Shown here: positions 44,801-53,560 of the stretch, in pieces
Position numbering within the stretch: position 1 is the stretch's first letter
How the letters are laid out: every line of letters starts with the position of its first letter
NCBI RefSeq assembly: GCF_041435215.1
Contig: NZ_CP108394.1
Span: 6,696,001 to 6,760,000 of the forward strand
Source: Streptomyces sp. NBC_01314
GTDB taxonomy: Bacteria; Actinomycetota; Actinomycetes; Streptomycetales; Streptomycetaceae
Reading direction: 5' to 3'
DNA: 64,000 nucleotides
Position numbers and translations under genes: made by a program
Notes under the pieces: generated by a model
Seen by the model: the letters and a program-made list of their open reading frames with translations, nothing else
Databases searched by the model: none
Told to the model about the DNA's origin: nothing

Positions 44801-47341
44801 CTACTCCGACTTGATCGCCGTCAGCATGTTGAGCTTCGCCGCACGGCGGGCAGGCCACAGCGCGGCCAGGATGCCGACCGTGGCGGCGAGGAGGATGAAG
44901 ACGGCCATCCGGGCCCAGGGGATGACCAGTTCGTACGTCGGCATCCTGCTGGCGATGAGTTCGCCGGCGGCCCAGCCGAAGAAGACGCCGAGGCCGATGC
45001 CGAGGACACCGCCGAACAGGGAGATGACGAGGGACTCCAGACGGACCATCCGCTTGATGCCCCGCCGGTCGAGACCGATCGCGCGGAGCATGCCGATCTC
45101 CTGCGAACGCTCGAAGACCGACATGGCGAGGGTGTTGATGACCCCGAGGACGGCGACGATCACGGCCATGGCCAACAGGCCGTACAGCATGTTCAGCATC
45201 AGCGTGAACATCTTCGCGATGTCGTCGGAGAGGTCCTGCCCGCTCTGGACCTTGATCGCCGGGTTCTCGCCGAGGGCCTTCTCCAGCCGGTCCTTGGCGG
45301 CGTCGGAGGCACCGGCCGAGGTCTTGACCATGACCATCATGTCGGCCGGGTCGGCGGAGGCCGCCCGGTGCTCGGCCAGAGTCGCGTTGTCCAGGAGGAT
45401 GCCCCGGATCAGTTCGTTGCTCTCGTAGACCCCGGCGACCGTCAGCTTCCGCTTCTCGCCGCCCTGGAACCCGGCGGTGAACTCCGAACCGGCCTTCCAG
45501 CCGCGCCGCTCCGCGGTCTCCGCGTCCACGACGACGTCCGCGCCGCCCACCTTGAACGTCCCGTTGTCGACGGGGAGGTCGGTCAGCTTCCCGATCGCCG
45601 AGCCGTTGACCCCGGTCAGGTACTCGGTCTCGCCCCCGATGCGGGACTCCGTGTTGCGCAGCGGCGAGACGGCGGTGACGCCCTCGGTGGCGGAGAGCTT
45701 CTTCTCCACGTCGGGGGAGAGGAAGTTGCCGTTGGCCATCGAGACGACGTAGTCCGCCTTGATCGCGTCGGCGGCCATCCTGGCGATGGACTGCTGCAGG
45801 CTGCCCGCCATCACCGTCATACCGGTGATCAGCGTCAGACCGATCATCAACGCCGAGGCGGTCGCGGCGGTGCGGCGCGGATTGCGTACGGAGTTCTGCC
45901 GCGCGAGCTTGCCGGAGATCCCGAAGACGCGCAGGAGGGGCGCCGCGGCCGCGATCAGGGGACGGGAGAGGAGGGGTGTGAGGACGAAGACGCCGATGAT
46001 CAGGAGGACCGCGCCGACGCCCATCGGGGCCTGGCCGTCCGAGCCGTCCATGGTGGTGGCGTACAGGACGGTGGCCACGCCCGCGCCCGCGAGCAGCGCG
46101 CCGATCGTGTTCCGTACGACGAGCGACTTGGCCGTCGCCTTCGCGTGGACGCTGCTCATCGCGGCGACAGGCGGGATCTTCGCCGCGCGTCGGCCCGGCA
46201 GCCAGGCGGCCACCATCGTGATCAGCACGCCGACGAGCAGGGCGGTGGCGACCGTGCCGGGGGAGACCACCAGCGGGCCGTCGGGGACGGTCTCGCCGAG
46301 GGCACCGATCAGGGCCCGCATCCCGGCGCCGATGCCGACACCGGCCGCGAGACCGGTGACCGCGGCGACCATGCCCACCACGAACGCCTCGATGAGCACG
46401 GACCGTGTCACCTGGCGGCGGGAGGCGCCGACCGCGCGCAGCAGCGCCAGCTCCCTGGTGCGCTGGGCCACCAGCATCGTGAAGGTGTTGGCGATGATGA
46501 AGATGCCCACGAACAGGGCGATCCCGGCGAAGACCAGCAGCGCGTTCTTCAGGCCGCTCATCTCGGCGGCGATCTGTGTGGCCTGCTCGTCGGCGAGCTG
46601 CTCACCGGTGGTGGTGTAGGCGGAGTCCTCGGGGAGCATCTTGTCGATGGCCGTCTTGAGCCGGGCCTGGCTGGTGCCGGCCGCCGCCGTCACGGCGATC
46701 TCGTCGTACTCGCCCTCCATGTGGAAGAGCTTCTGCGCGGTCGCCGTGTCGAACAGGGCGAGGCTGCCGCCGGCCGCGACATTGCCGTCGTCCGTCGTGA
46801 AGATCCCGGTGACGGTGGGTGTGAGGACCGGCCCGTCGACGGACAGGCGGATGGTGTCGCCCACCTCGTACCCGGCGCGCTCGGCGGTCCGCGAGTCGAT
46901 GGCGACCTCGTTCGCGCCCTTGGGCGCACGGCCGCCGTCCTGGACCGGATACCGGGGGTCGTCCGTCCCCCAGAGGTTCCCGCCCTGCGACTGGAAGCCG
47001 CCGCCGATCAGCTTGCCGTCCTTGTCGGCGAGGGCGGTGAACCCGCTCACCACACCGATCGCCGACGCGGCGCCGGGCGCCCGCTCGACCTTCTTCAGCA
47101 GCTCCGGCGTCAGCTTCGGCTGCTCCGTGACGCTGTCGCCCTCGTCCGGGCGGTACCCCGCCCCGATCGAGACGTCCACGTGGTCGAAGCCCTTGGCCGA
47201 ACTCCTCTGGAGCGCGTCCGAGACGGTGTTCGTGAAGACCAGCGTGCCCGACACGAAGGCGACGCCGAGCATCACCGCGAGCACGGTCATGAGAAGCCTG
47301 GCCTTGTGCGAGAGCACGTTGCGCAGGGCGGTACGGAACAT
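44801..47341 (-). CDS. FtsX-like ABC transporter permease, double-repeat type (second copy)
   Basis: 846 residues. The layout is the same as the permease at 9.7 kb: helix 1 (LLMTVLAVMLGVAFVSGTLV), MacB-PCD domain, FtsX domain 1 with LVAQRTRELALLRAVGASRR, linker helices, SVRNPRRTAATASALMIGL, a second extracytoplasmic domain and FtsX domain 2 with FERSQEIGMLRAIGLDRRGI. The start is the ATG at 47341. It forms a transporter with the ATPase encoded 110 bp upstream. The extracytoplasmic domains differ from the first copy, so the substrates may differ. Function otherwise unknown. Confidence 0.9.
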   Translation of the reverse strand: MFRTALRNVLSHKARLLMTVLAVMLGVAFVSGTLVFTNTVSDALQRSSAKGFDHVDVSIGAGYRPDEGDSVTEQPKLTPELLKKVERAPGAASAIGVVSGFTALADKDGKLIGGGFQSQGGNLWGTDDPRYPVQDGGRAPKGANEVAIDSRTAERAGYEVGDTIRLSVDGPVLTPTVTGIFTTDDGNVAAGGSLALFDTATAQKLFHMEGEYDEIAVTAAAGTSQARLKTAIDKMLPEDSAYTTTGEQLADEQATQIAAEMSGLKNALLVFAGIALFVGIFIIANTFTMLVAQRTRELALLRAVGASRRQVTRSVLIEAFVVGMVAAVTGLAAGVGIGAGMRALIGALGETVPDGPLVVSPGTVATALLVGVLITMVAAWLPGRRAAKIPPVAAMSSVHAKATAKSLVVRNTIGALLAGAGVATVLYATTMDGSDGQAPMGVGAVLLIIGVFVLTPLLSRPLIAAAAPLLRVFGISGKLARQNSVRNPRRTAATASALMIGLTLITGMTVMAGSLQQSIARMAADAIKADYVVSMANGNFLSPDVEKKLSATEGVTAVSPLRNTESRIGGETEYLTGVNGSAIGKLTDLPVDNGTFKVGGADVVVDAETAERRGWKAGSEFTAGFQGGEKRKLTVAGVYESNELIRGILLDNATLAEHRAASADPADMMVMVKTSAGASDAAKDRLEKALGENPAIKVQSGQDLSDDIAKMFTLMLNMLYGLLAMAVIVAVLGVINTLAMSVFERSQEIGMLRAIGLDRRGIKRMVRLESLVISLFGGVLGIGLGVFFGWAAGELIASRMPTYELVIPWARMAVFILLAATVGILAALWPARRAAKLNMLTAIKSE

Positions 47342-47451
47342 GAGTGGGATCCCTGTCAGGGGTCGAAGGGGTGGCGGCGGTGGGTGACTGTGACGATGAC
47401 GGGTGGGGGCGGATGGCCGAGCGCTGTCCGCCTGGCCGAGCCCGAACTCCC

Positions 47452-48222
47452 CTAGCTCGTACGGCCCTTGGTGTCGAACTGCTTCATGCGGTCCAGGACG
47501 GAGTCCGCCGTCGGCTCGTGGATCTCGTCCACGAGGCGTCCGTCGGCGAGGAAGACGACCCGGTCCGCGTACGCCGCGGCCACCGGGTCGTGCGTCACCA
47601 TCACCACGGTCTGCCCCAACTCCCGTACGGAGTTGCGCAGGAAGCCCAGCACCTCGGCGCCGGCCCGCGAGTCGAGGTTTCCGGTCGGCTCGTCCCCGAA
47701 GATGATGTCCGGCCGGGAGGCGAGCGCCCGCGCCACGGCCACGCGCTGCTGCTGGCCGCCGGAGAGCTGGGCGGGCCGGTGGCTCAACCGGTCGGCCAGG
47801 CCGATCATCCGGATCACGGTGTCCAGCCACTGCTTGTCCGGCTTGCGGCCCGCGATGTCCATCGGCAGGGTGATGTTCTCCAGCGCCGTCAGCGTCGGCA
47901 GCAGGTTGAACGCCTGGAAGATGAAGCCGATCTTGTCCCGGCGGAGCTTGGTGAGCTGCTTGTCCTTCAGTGAGCCCAGCTCGGTCTCGCCGATCCGGAC
48001 GGAGCCCGCCGAGAAGCTGTCCAGGCCCGCCACGCAGTGCATCAGCGTGGACTTGCCGGACCCCGAGGGGCCCATGATCGCGGTGAACTGAGCCTGCCGG
48101 AAGTCGATGGAGACCTGGTCCAGCGCGACCACCCGGGTCTCGCCCTGTCCGTAGACCTTCGACAGTTCCGTGGCGCGGGCGGCCACGGCGGTGGCCCGGT
48201 CGGCGAGGGGAGTGATGGTCAC
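47452..48222 (-). CDS. ABC transporter ATP-binding subunit, MacB/LolD type (second copy)
   Basis: 256 residues. Walker [18 protein letters not shown], signature [15 protein letters not shown] and Walker [18 protein letters not shown] are intact. It closely resembles the ATPase at 8.9 kb, including the segment FIFQAFNLLPTLTALENITL. The GTG at 48222 has AAGGAG 9 nt upstream. It drives the permease that follows. The two paralogous operons point in opposite directions, 35 kb apart. Confidence 0.92.
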   Translation of the reverse strand: MTITPLADRATAVAARATELSKVYGQGETRVVALDQVSIDFRQAQFTAIMGPSGSGKSTLMHCVAGLDSFSAGSVRIGETELGSLKDKQLTKLRRDKIGFIFQAFNLLPTLTALENITLPMDIAGRKPDKQWLDTVIRMIGLADRLSHRPAQLSGGQQQRVAVARALASRPDIIFGDEPTGNLDSRAGAEVLGFLRNSVRELGQTVVMVTHDPVAAAYADRVVFLADGRLVDEIHEPTADSVLDRMKQFDTKGRTS

Positions 48223-48653
48223 GGGTGGGAACTCCTTGCGGGCGACGGCGGTTGAGGGTGTTCCACCAACGGCCGGGTGCGCGCCGGGACGTGCCGTGCG
48301 GCATGCCGGAGGCCGTTCGTTTCGTGGAGGCCTCCATCGTCCCGACCGAGGGGCGCCGTGTAGTCAGCCGTTGTCCTGGTTCCGGGGGCAGACTTCGGAC
48401 GGACGGACGGGCGGCGCGTCATACCTGGGGATGACGGCAGGCTCCGCCGGGGCGGGGCCGCCATGACCGACGCGAGTCGTCGCGTCACCGGGTGTGTCCT
48501 CGGTGGTGCGCTCGTTCGGGCGGTGAAATTCCGTCATTCCGCGTGCACCCCGCCATGCCGTCCGAAAGGCTACTGGCAAGTGCGGATGGCGTGTTCCGTG
48601 TGCTGATGCACCCTCAGACGTCAATAAAATAAGACAACATCGGTCCGCTCGCC
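48223..48653. other. Gap between ABC operon and tRNA
   Basis: No gene-like frame with good start and codon bias. A short A/T-rich stretch with CAATAAAATAAGAC at about 48622 stands out from the GC-rich surroundings. Confidence 0.4.
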
Positions 48654-48654
48654 G

Positions 48655-48683
48655 TCTGTTCGGGGGAAGCGTCCCGATAGGCT
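48655..48683 (+). promoter_or_regulatory. Candidate bldA promoter
   Basis: TCTGTT (48655-48660), 17-bp spacer and TAGGCT (48678-48683) end 28 bp before the tRNA. The -10 is a good match to vegetative promoters, the -35 is weak. Confidence 0.4.
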
Positions 48684-48711
48684 CGGAAGCTCAGCGCGGA
48701 GCCCATGGCCT

Positions 48712-48794
48712 GCCCGGATGGTGGAATGCAGACACGGCGAGCTTAAACCTCGCTGCCCCTCGCGGGCGTACCGGTTCAAGTCCGGTTCCGGGCA
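48712..48794 (+). tRNA. bldA: tRNA-Leu with anticodon UAA (bldA)
   Basis: A class II tRNA of 83 nt. Acceptor GCCCGGA (48712-48718) pairs with TCCGGGC (48787-48793). The anticodon stem GCGAG/CTCGC (48737-48741 with 48749-48753) holds loop CTTAAAC with anticodon TAA at 48744-48746. The T-arm CCGGTTCAAGTCCGG is standard, and the variable arm is long as in tRNA-Leu. The terminal CCA is not encoded in full. It reads UUA codons, which in Streptomyces are very rare and concentrated in developmental and antibiotic genes; this is the bldA gene. The sequence matches my memory of S. coelicolor bldA nearly base for base. Confidence 0.96.
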
Positions 48795-49175
48795 CCTCCG
48801 ACCAACCCCGAACATTTCCCCCCATACCGCCACGTATCACCCCGGGTGACATGCGCCCCACACTCTCAGGGCGCACGCTGTCCCCAGGACCCCCCGGCGC
48901 CCCTTCGGGACCCCCGGGAGGCCCACCGCACGACCCCCGAGGGCCGCAGTGGACTTCTTGCCACCACGCCGCCCGGCTCACGTTGATCTCCGGACGATCG
49001 CGGGCTTGTACCGGGTTGGTCATGGGTTGGGGGGTGTGGGACGGGGGAATCACGGAGACGCGTAGCGTGTTCGGTGACATGGCAGGGAAAGATCCTCCCC
49101 AAGCAGTAGGGTCAATCTTTTGCCTACCTATTACTCTTGAGCCAAGGCCACGCAGGGTGGCCATGGAGGAGTGAA
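48795..49175. other. Gap between bldA and the Bax-inhibitor gene
   Basis: Contains CCCCGGCGCCCC-type GC-rich sequence and short dyads near 48885-48935, but no convincing gene or RNA. A CTATTACTC at about 49126 may be a -10 of the next gene. Confidence 0.4.
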
Positions 49176-50057
49176 ATGAGGAGCAGCAACCCGGTCTTCT
49201 CGCGACGGGGGTTCAGCCGCGACAACGGCCACGCGGGCTTCAACACCGCGCCGCAGGCCGGGGGAGCAGCTGTCGGCACTCAGGGCAGCCCCTACGCCCA
49301 GCAGGCCGGCAACCCGTACGCGACGAACCCGTATGCCCAGCCGGACGTGCAGCACGGCGTCCCGCCGCAGGCCCCGGCCCGCACGGGCGCCATGACCATG
49401 GACGACGTCGTCATGCGTTCGGCCATGACGCTCGGCACGGTCGTCGTCGGCGCGATCCTCGCGTGGGCCCTCCTACCGGTGACGCCCACCAGCTTCGGCC
49501 TGGCCATCGGCGCCGCGCTCATCGCCTTCGTCCTGGCGATGGTGCAGTCCTTCAAGCGCAAGGCCTCGCCCGCGCTGATCCTGGCGTACGCGGCCTTCGA
49601 GGGCGTCTTCCTCGGCGTACTCAGCGAGATGTTCAACTCTCAGTGGAGCGGCGCGCCCTTCCAGGCGGTGCTCGGCACCATGGCCGTCTCCGGCGCCACC
49701 CTCCTGGTCTACAAGGCGGGCTGGATCCGGGTCACCGCGCGGTACGCCCGTATCGGTATGACCATCGCGATCGCCTTCATCCTCGTCATGGCGGTGAACC
49801 TGCTCCTCGTCGTCTTCGGGCTCGCCCCGGACGGCGGACTGCGCAGCATGGGCCCGCTCGGCGCGGTCGTCGGCATCCTCGCGATCCTGCTCGGCGCGTT
49901 CTTCCTGACCCTCGACTTCAAGCAGATCGAGGACGGCATCGCCTACGGCGCCCCGCGCGACGAGGCCTGGCTGGCCGCCTTCGGCCTGACCATGACCCTC
50001 GTGTGGATCTACGTCGAGATGCTCCGCCTGGTCGCCATCTTCAGCGGCGACGACTAG
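49176..50057 (+). CDS. Bax inhibitor-1/YccA family membrane protein
   Basis: 293 residues. A Gln/Pro/Tyr-rich cytoplasmic N-terminus of 75 residues is followed by seven hydrophobic helices, including TLGTVVVGAILAWALLPV, PALILAYAAFEGVFLGVLSE and WLAAFGLTMTLVWIYVEMLR. These are YccA/Bax-inhibitor-1 patterns, including the acidic FEGVFLG block. The family is linked to stress responses and calcium leak; the bacterial role is unclear. The ATG at 49176 has GGAGGAG upstream. It is followed by a strong terminator. Confidence 0.88.
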   Translation: MRSSNPVFSRRGFSRDNGHAGFNTAPQAGGAAVGTQGSPYAQQAGNPYATNPYAQPDVQHGVPPQAPARTGAMTMDDVVMRSAMTLGTVVVGAILAWALLPVTPTSFGLAIGAALIAFVLAMVQSFKRKASPALILAYAAFEGVFLGVLSEMFNSQWSGAPFQAVLGTMAVSGATLLVYKAGWIRVTARYARIGMTIAIAFILVMAVNLLLVVFGLAPDGGLRSMGPLGAVVGILAILLGAFFLTLDFKQIEDGIAYGAPRDEAWLAAFGLTMTLVWIYVEMLRLVAIFSGDD

Positions 50058-50098
50058 GAACGACGACTAGGAACACGGGCTGACCCCGCACCACTGCT

Positions 50099-50134
50099 GA
50101 AGGGCCCCCGAACCGCGAGGTTCGGGGGCCCTTC
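50099..50134. terminator. Bidirectional hairpin terminator
   Basis: Perfect 16-bp stem (50099-50114 with 50119-50134), GCGA loop, between the converging Bax-inhibitor and DUF4287-like genes. Confidence 0.85.
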
Positions 50135-50151
50135 GTAGTTGCTCGGCGGCT

Positions 50152-50382
50152 TCAGCGGAGCTTCCGCGCGGCCCTCCTCAGGTCGTACTCGTGAACGATC
50201 GCTTTGGCGTGGCCGTACGCGAGGTCGTACTCGTGCCGGAGCCAGCTGACCTTCTCCTCGAAGTTGAAGAGAGCGGGGCCTTCGTCGACTTTGCGGAGCC
50301 AGTCGGAGATTTCACGACCGGTGCAATGGGGGATACGGGCGAGCAGGTTGCGATGGGTCTCCTCAGAGAAGACTTGGGACAT
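50152..50382 (-). CDS. Small DUF4287-like protein
   Basis: 76 residues beginning MSQVFSEETHRNLLARIPHC, then GREISDWLRKVDEGP and WLRHEYDLAYGHAKAIVHEY. This is the DUF4287 pattern, found alone or as the N-terminal part of larger proteins; no activity is known to me. The ATG at 50382 has GGAGG 8 nt upstream. It diverges from the next gene with 104 bp between. Confidence 0.75.
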   Translation of the reverse strand: MSQVFSEETHRNLLARIPHCTGREISDWLRKVDEGPALFNFEEKVSWLRHEYDLAYGHAKAIVHEYDLRRAARKLR

Positions 50383-50449
50383 CGGCGCCTCCGGACGAAA
50401 GGGAAATGTAAGCCGGTCCTTCAGGTCACGTTGCCTGAGTGGCGGCCTG

Positions 50450-50480
50450 TTGGCAACAGTCCGGCTGAGGCGCGTACTCT
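50450..50480 (+). promoter_or_regulatory. Candidate promoter giving a leaderless transcript
   Basis: TTGGCA (50450-50455) and TACTCT (50475-50480) are 19 bp apart. The next gene starts at GTG 50487, 7 nt beyond the -10, with no ribosome site, so transcription could begin at the start codon. Confidence 0.35.
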
Positions 50481-50486
50481 CGCGGC

Positions 50487-50798
50487 GTGCTTGATACGAC
50501 GCCGTTGACCCGTGCCGTGGACCATTTCGCCGACCGGCTGCGGGCCGCACCGCAGAGCCGGCTGCAGAGGGGCGCTGCCACGGAGGCACTGGCGCTGGCC
50601 AGGGAGATGGCACTGCGTGCCCAGCGGTTGGAGGCACCCGAGGGGCCTCTTCGCGAGATGCCGGATGTGGGGATGTTCGCGGCGGCTGATCAGGTCACGG
50701 TCGCCGGAAACGATCTCGCACTGGTTCTGGGTGACGAGGAGGCCCTGGCGGAGGCTGTGGCGCTCGTGGAGGAGGCTCAGCGGCGGGCCGGCGTGTGA
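50487..50798 (+). CDS. Small conserved protein of unknown function
   Basis: 103 residues, mostly helical: VDHFADRLRAAPQSRLQRGA, ATEALALAREMALRAQRLEA and NDLALVLGDEEALAEAVALV. It has no signal or membrane helix. The GTG at 50487 is supported by codon bias and possible leaderless expression. I do not recognise the family. Confidence 0.65.
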   Translation: MLDTTPLTRAVDHFADRLRAAPQSRLQRGAATEALALAREMALRAQRLEAPEGPLREMPDVGMFAAADQVTVAGNDLALVLGDEEALAEAVALVEEAQRRAGV

Positions 50799-50881
50799 CT
50801 TGCGTGTGACTTGAGCGGGCCCCCGGAAAGGGCGCCACTGAAGCGTCCTGAAGCGTCTCCGCCGCATCGCCCTGACGGTCA

Positions 50882-50937
50882 CGAGATCACAGCCGCGAGA
50901 TCACAGCCGCGAGGTCACAGCAACGAGGTCACAGCGA
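50882..50937. repeat. Four 14-bp tandem units at the end of a leftward gene
   Basis: CGAGATCACAGCCG-like units at 50882-50895, 50896-50909, 50910-50923 and 50924-50937. The last unit includes the stop codon of the leftward gene at 50929. Confidence 0.8.
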
Positions 50938-51720
50938 CGCGATGACCCGGTCCGCCAGGATGTAGACCATGTCGTCGCCGCACTCGAACGTGAGGGTGTA
51001 CGCGCCCGAGATGCCCGAGCCGCCCAGGAGGACCGGGGTCTCGCCGGCGTGGAGGGCCGTGGCGAGGCGTTCGGCGGTTTCGCGGTGGCCGGGGGTCATG
51101 CAGAGCGTGGTGCCGTCGGCGAAGACGTAGACGTCGAGGGTGCCGAGAGGGCCCGGCCGGACGTCGGCCAGCTCGGTGCGGGACGCGGCGAGGTCCTCCA
51201 GGCAGGCGACCGTGCGCTCGTCGTCGTTGGCGACAGGCGACTGTACCGGCACGAAATCGGGGTGCGAGGGGTGCCTGCGGCGGGCCGCGGCCAGCTCCGC
51301 GGAATCCGCGGCGTACTCGTCGCCCTCGAGGCTCTGCTCGATCACCGGCTCCAGGTGCTCCAGGCCCGCGAAATCGGACTGCCGGGGCAGGAACAGGTCG
51401 CTGTCGGGCAGACCCAGCAGGGAGGGCGCGTCGGAGACGTCACGGGACTCCTGGGCGGCCCAGAAAGCCCGCGCCTCGGCCAGCTCACGCTCCCGCTCCT
51501 CGGCGAGCGCCTCGGCGACGGCGGCGCGTATCTCCTCCGTGTCGGTGGCGGCACGGGCCGCCGGTACCGGGGCTCGCACCCCGGTCACCCGGCTCTCGGC
51601 CAGCTCGGTGCGCAAGGCGGCCACCTGTCGGCGCAGCCCTGTGAGGGTGCGCAGGACGGCGACGCCCACGGCCGCGGTGGCTGCCGTGGTGAGCAGCAAG
51701 GCGATCGGCATAGCGCTCAC
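50929..51720 (-). CDS. Membrane-anchored coiled-coil protein of unknown function
   Basis: 263 residues. An N-terminal membrane helix (PIALLLTTAATAAVGVAVL) is followed by a coiled coil (LTGLRRQVAALRTELAESRV and AEALAEERERELAEARAF). The C-terminal 90 residues form a compact domain (LGTLDVYVFADGTTLCMTPG, DDMVYILADRVIASL). The GTG at 51720 has GGGAG 9 nt upstream. I recall similar conserved Streptomyces proteins but know no function. Confidence 0.7.
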   Translation of the reverse strand: MSAMPIALLLTTAATAAVGVAVLRTLTGLRRQVAALRTELAESRVTGVRAPVPAARAATDTEEIRAAVAEALAEERERELAEARAFWAAQESRDVSDAPSLLGLPDSDLFLPRQSDFAGLEHLEPVIEQSLEGDEYAADSAELAAARRRHPSHPDFVPVQSPVANDDERTVACLEDLAASRTELADVRPGPLGTLDVYVFADGTTLCMTPGHRETAERLATALHAGETPVLLGGSGISGAYTLTFECGDDMVYILADRVIASL

Positions 51721-51918
51721 TGACGTACTCCCGGTTCAAAGTCGACCCCCGACTTCCTACATCAGCTTGAAGGGCGGACTAACCAGCTGTCAGTGCGTAA
51801 CGTCACGAAACGGGCAGGAACTTCGTCCCGATGTTTGGTGGTGAAACGGCTCTGACCTGCGTAAATCTCTCTCCGGAGGGAGATAGGTCACATCCTGGGG
51901 GAGATTGGATCACAAAAC

Positions 51919-51953
51919 GGCCCGGAGCCCCCCAGATTCGGGGACTCCGGGCC
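51919..51953 (-). terminator. Hairpin terminator after the thiolase gene
   Basis: GGCCCGGAG (51919-51927) pairs with CTCCGGGCC (51945-51953), extended by CCCC/GGGG with one mismatch. It is 62 bp past the thiolase stop. Confidence 0.7.
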
Positions 51954-52014
51954 ACAGCATCGCGGTGCGCATCCGAACGGTCACGGCTCCGCGGTCGGCC
52001 GGTCGGCCGGTCGG

Positions 52015-53232
52015 TCAGCTGAGGCGCTCGATGACCATCGCCATGCCCTGGCCGCCGCCGACGCACATCGTCTCCAGGCCGAACTGCTTGTCGTGGAACT
52101 GGAGGGAGTTGATGAGCGTGCCCGTGATGCGGGCGCCGGTCATACCGAAGGGGTGGCCGACGGCGATCGCGCCGCCGTTCACGTTCAGCTTGTCCAGCGG
52201 GATGTCCAGGTCGCGGTAGGAGGGGATCACCTGGGCGGCGAAGGCCTCGTTGATCTCGAACAGGTCGATGTCGTCGACGGTGAGGCCCGCGCGGGACAGG
52301 GCCTGCTTCGACGCCGCCACCGGGCCGTAGCCCATGATCTCGGGGGAGAGGCCGGAGACGCCCGTCGAGACGATCCGGGCGAGCGGGGTCAGACCCAGTT
52401 CGCGGGCCTTCGTGTCCGACATGATCACGAGGGCGGCGGCGCCGTCGTTCAGCGGGCAGCAGTTGCCTGCGGTGACCAGACCGTCCTCGCGGAAGACCGG
52501 CTTCAGGCCCTGCACGGCCTCCAGGGTGACACCCGCGCGCGGGCCGTCGTCCTTGCTGACGACCGTGCCGTCGGGCAGGGTCACCGGGGTGATCTCGCGC
52601 TCCCAGAAGCCCTTCTTGATGGCTTCCTCGGCGAGGTTCTGCGAGCGGACCCCGAACTCGTCCATGTCCTGCCGGGTCACGCCCCACTGGCGGGCCAGGT
52701 TCTCGGCGGTCTGGCCCATCGCGATGTACGGGTCGGGGAGCAGGCCGTCCTCGCGCGGGTCGTGCCAGGAGGCGCCCACCGACTTGGAGACGGTCTCCGT
52801 GCGGGCCTGGGCCTCGGCGAACAGGGGATTGCGGGCGGTGGGGATGTCACTCGTGCCGCGCGCGGTGCTGCTGACGACCTCGACACCCGCCGAGATGAAG
52901 ACGTCGCCCTCGCCGGCCTTGATGGCGTGCAGGGCCATGCGGGACGTCTGGAGCGAGGAGGAGCAGTAGCGGGTGACCGTACAGCCCGGCAGGTGGTCCA
53001 TGCCCAGCTGTACGGCGACGATACGGCCCAGGTTGTGGCCCTGCTCGCCGCCGGGGAGGCCGCAGCCGAGCATCAGGTCGTCGATGTCCTTCGGGTCCAG
53101 CTCCGGGACCTTCGCGAGGGCGGCCGCGACGATCGTGGCGGTCAGGTCGTCGGGGCGCAGGTCCTTCAGCGAGCCCTTGAAAGCGCGGCCGATGGGGGAG
53201 CGGGCGGCTGAGACGATCACGGCTTCGGGCAT
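52015..53232 (-). CDS. Acetyl-CoA acetyltransferase (thiolase)
   Basis: 405 residues. The active nucleophile is Cys90 in VTRYCSSSLQ. Further blocks are VSGLSPEIMGYGPV, NEAFAAQVIP, the His in GGAIAVGHPFGMTGAR and the second Cys in METMCVGGGQGMA-like ETMCVGGGQG. It joins or cleaves acyl-CoA in beta-oxidation or acetoacetyl-CoA formation. The ATG at 53232 has GGAG 6 nt upstream. A TetR-type dyad lies about 110 bp upstream, which fits fatty-acid-responsive control. The gene stands alone. Confidence 0.93.
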   Translation of the reverse strand: MPEAVIVSAARSPIGRAFKGSLKDLRPDDLTATIVAAALAKVPELDPKDIDDLMLGCGLPGGEQGHNLGRIVAVQLGMDHLPGCTVTRYCSSSLQTSRMALHAIKAGEGDVFISAGVEVVSSTARGTSDIPTARNPLFAEAQARTETVSKSVGASWHDPREDGLLPDPYIAMGQTAENLARQWGVTRQDMDEFGVRSQNLAEEAIKKGFWEREITPVTLPDGTVVSKDDGPRAGVTLEAVQGLKPVFREDGLVTAGNCCPLNDGAAALVIMSDTKARELGLTPLARIVSTGVSGLSPEIMGYGPVAASKQALSRAGLTVDDIDLFEINEAFAAQVIPSYRDLDIPLDKLNVNGGAIAVGHPFGMTGARITGTLINSLQFHDKQFGLETMCVGGGQGMAMVIERLS

Positions 53233-53338
53233 CACGGCTCCATTGGCATGCGAACGGAAAGCAGGGCTGTGGGGGAAGTTACCCGTACGTATGGGCTCGG
53301 TCACGGGTGGACGGGTGTGACTCCGACCGCACTTTTCT

Positions 53339-53350
53339 AAGCGCTTGCTT
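53339..53350. promoter_or_regulatory. Dyad upstream of the thiolase gene
   Basis: AAGCGCTT (53339-53346) is a perfect 8-bp palindrome followed by GCTT, giving the right half of AAGCAAGCGCTTGCTT, a dyad I associate with TetR-type fatty-acid regulators. Confidence 0.35.
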
Positions 53351-53409
53351 TTTGGCTGGGCGCCTTATGGCTCGCGGGTGCGGGTGGGCGGGCGACCGAG
53401 GGTCCGGTG

Positions 53410-53500
53410 GGGCTGGTCGCGCAGTTCCCCGCACCCCTGAAAAGCAGGGGCTGCGCCCCCTGCTTTTCGTCCCACGGGGCGCGGGGAACTGCGCGAGAAG
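53410..53500. repeat. Dispersed intergenic repeat, compact inverted pair
   Basis: CGCGCAGTTCCCCGCACCCC and GGGGCGCGGGGAACTGCGCG arms face each other, with a CTGAAAAGCAGGGGCTGCG and CCCCTGCTTTTC hairpin between. This is the cleanest full copy in the window. Confidence 0.88.
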
Positions 53501-53560
53501 CTCCAGCTGCGGCGGCTGCTGCGCTGCGGCTGCCGCCCATGCACAGGCACTCCCGAGCCA

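Noticed and set aside
44708..47455. A 915-codon rightward open frame antisense to the second permease
   Set aside because: No domain, biased composition, and it conflicts with a full FtsX-type permease and a bidirectional terminator.
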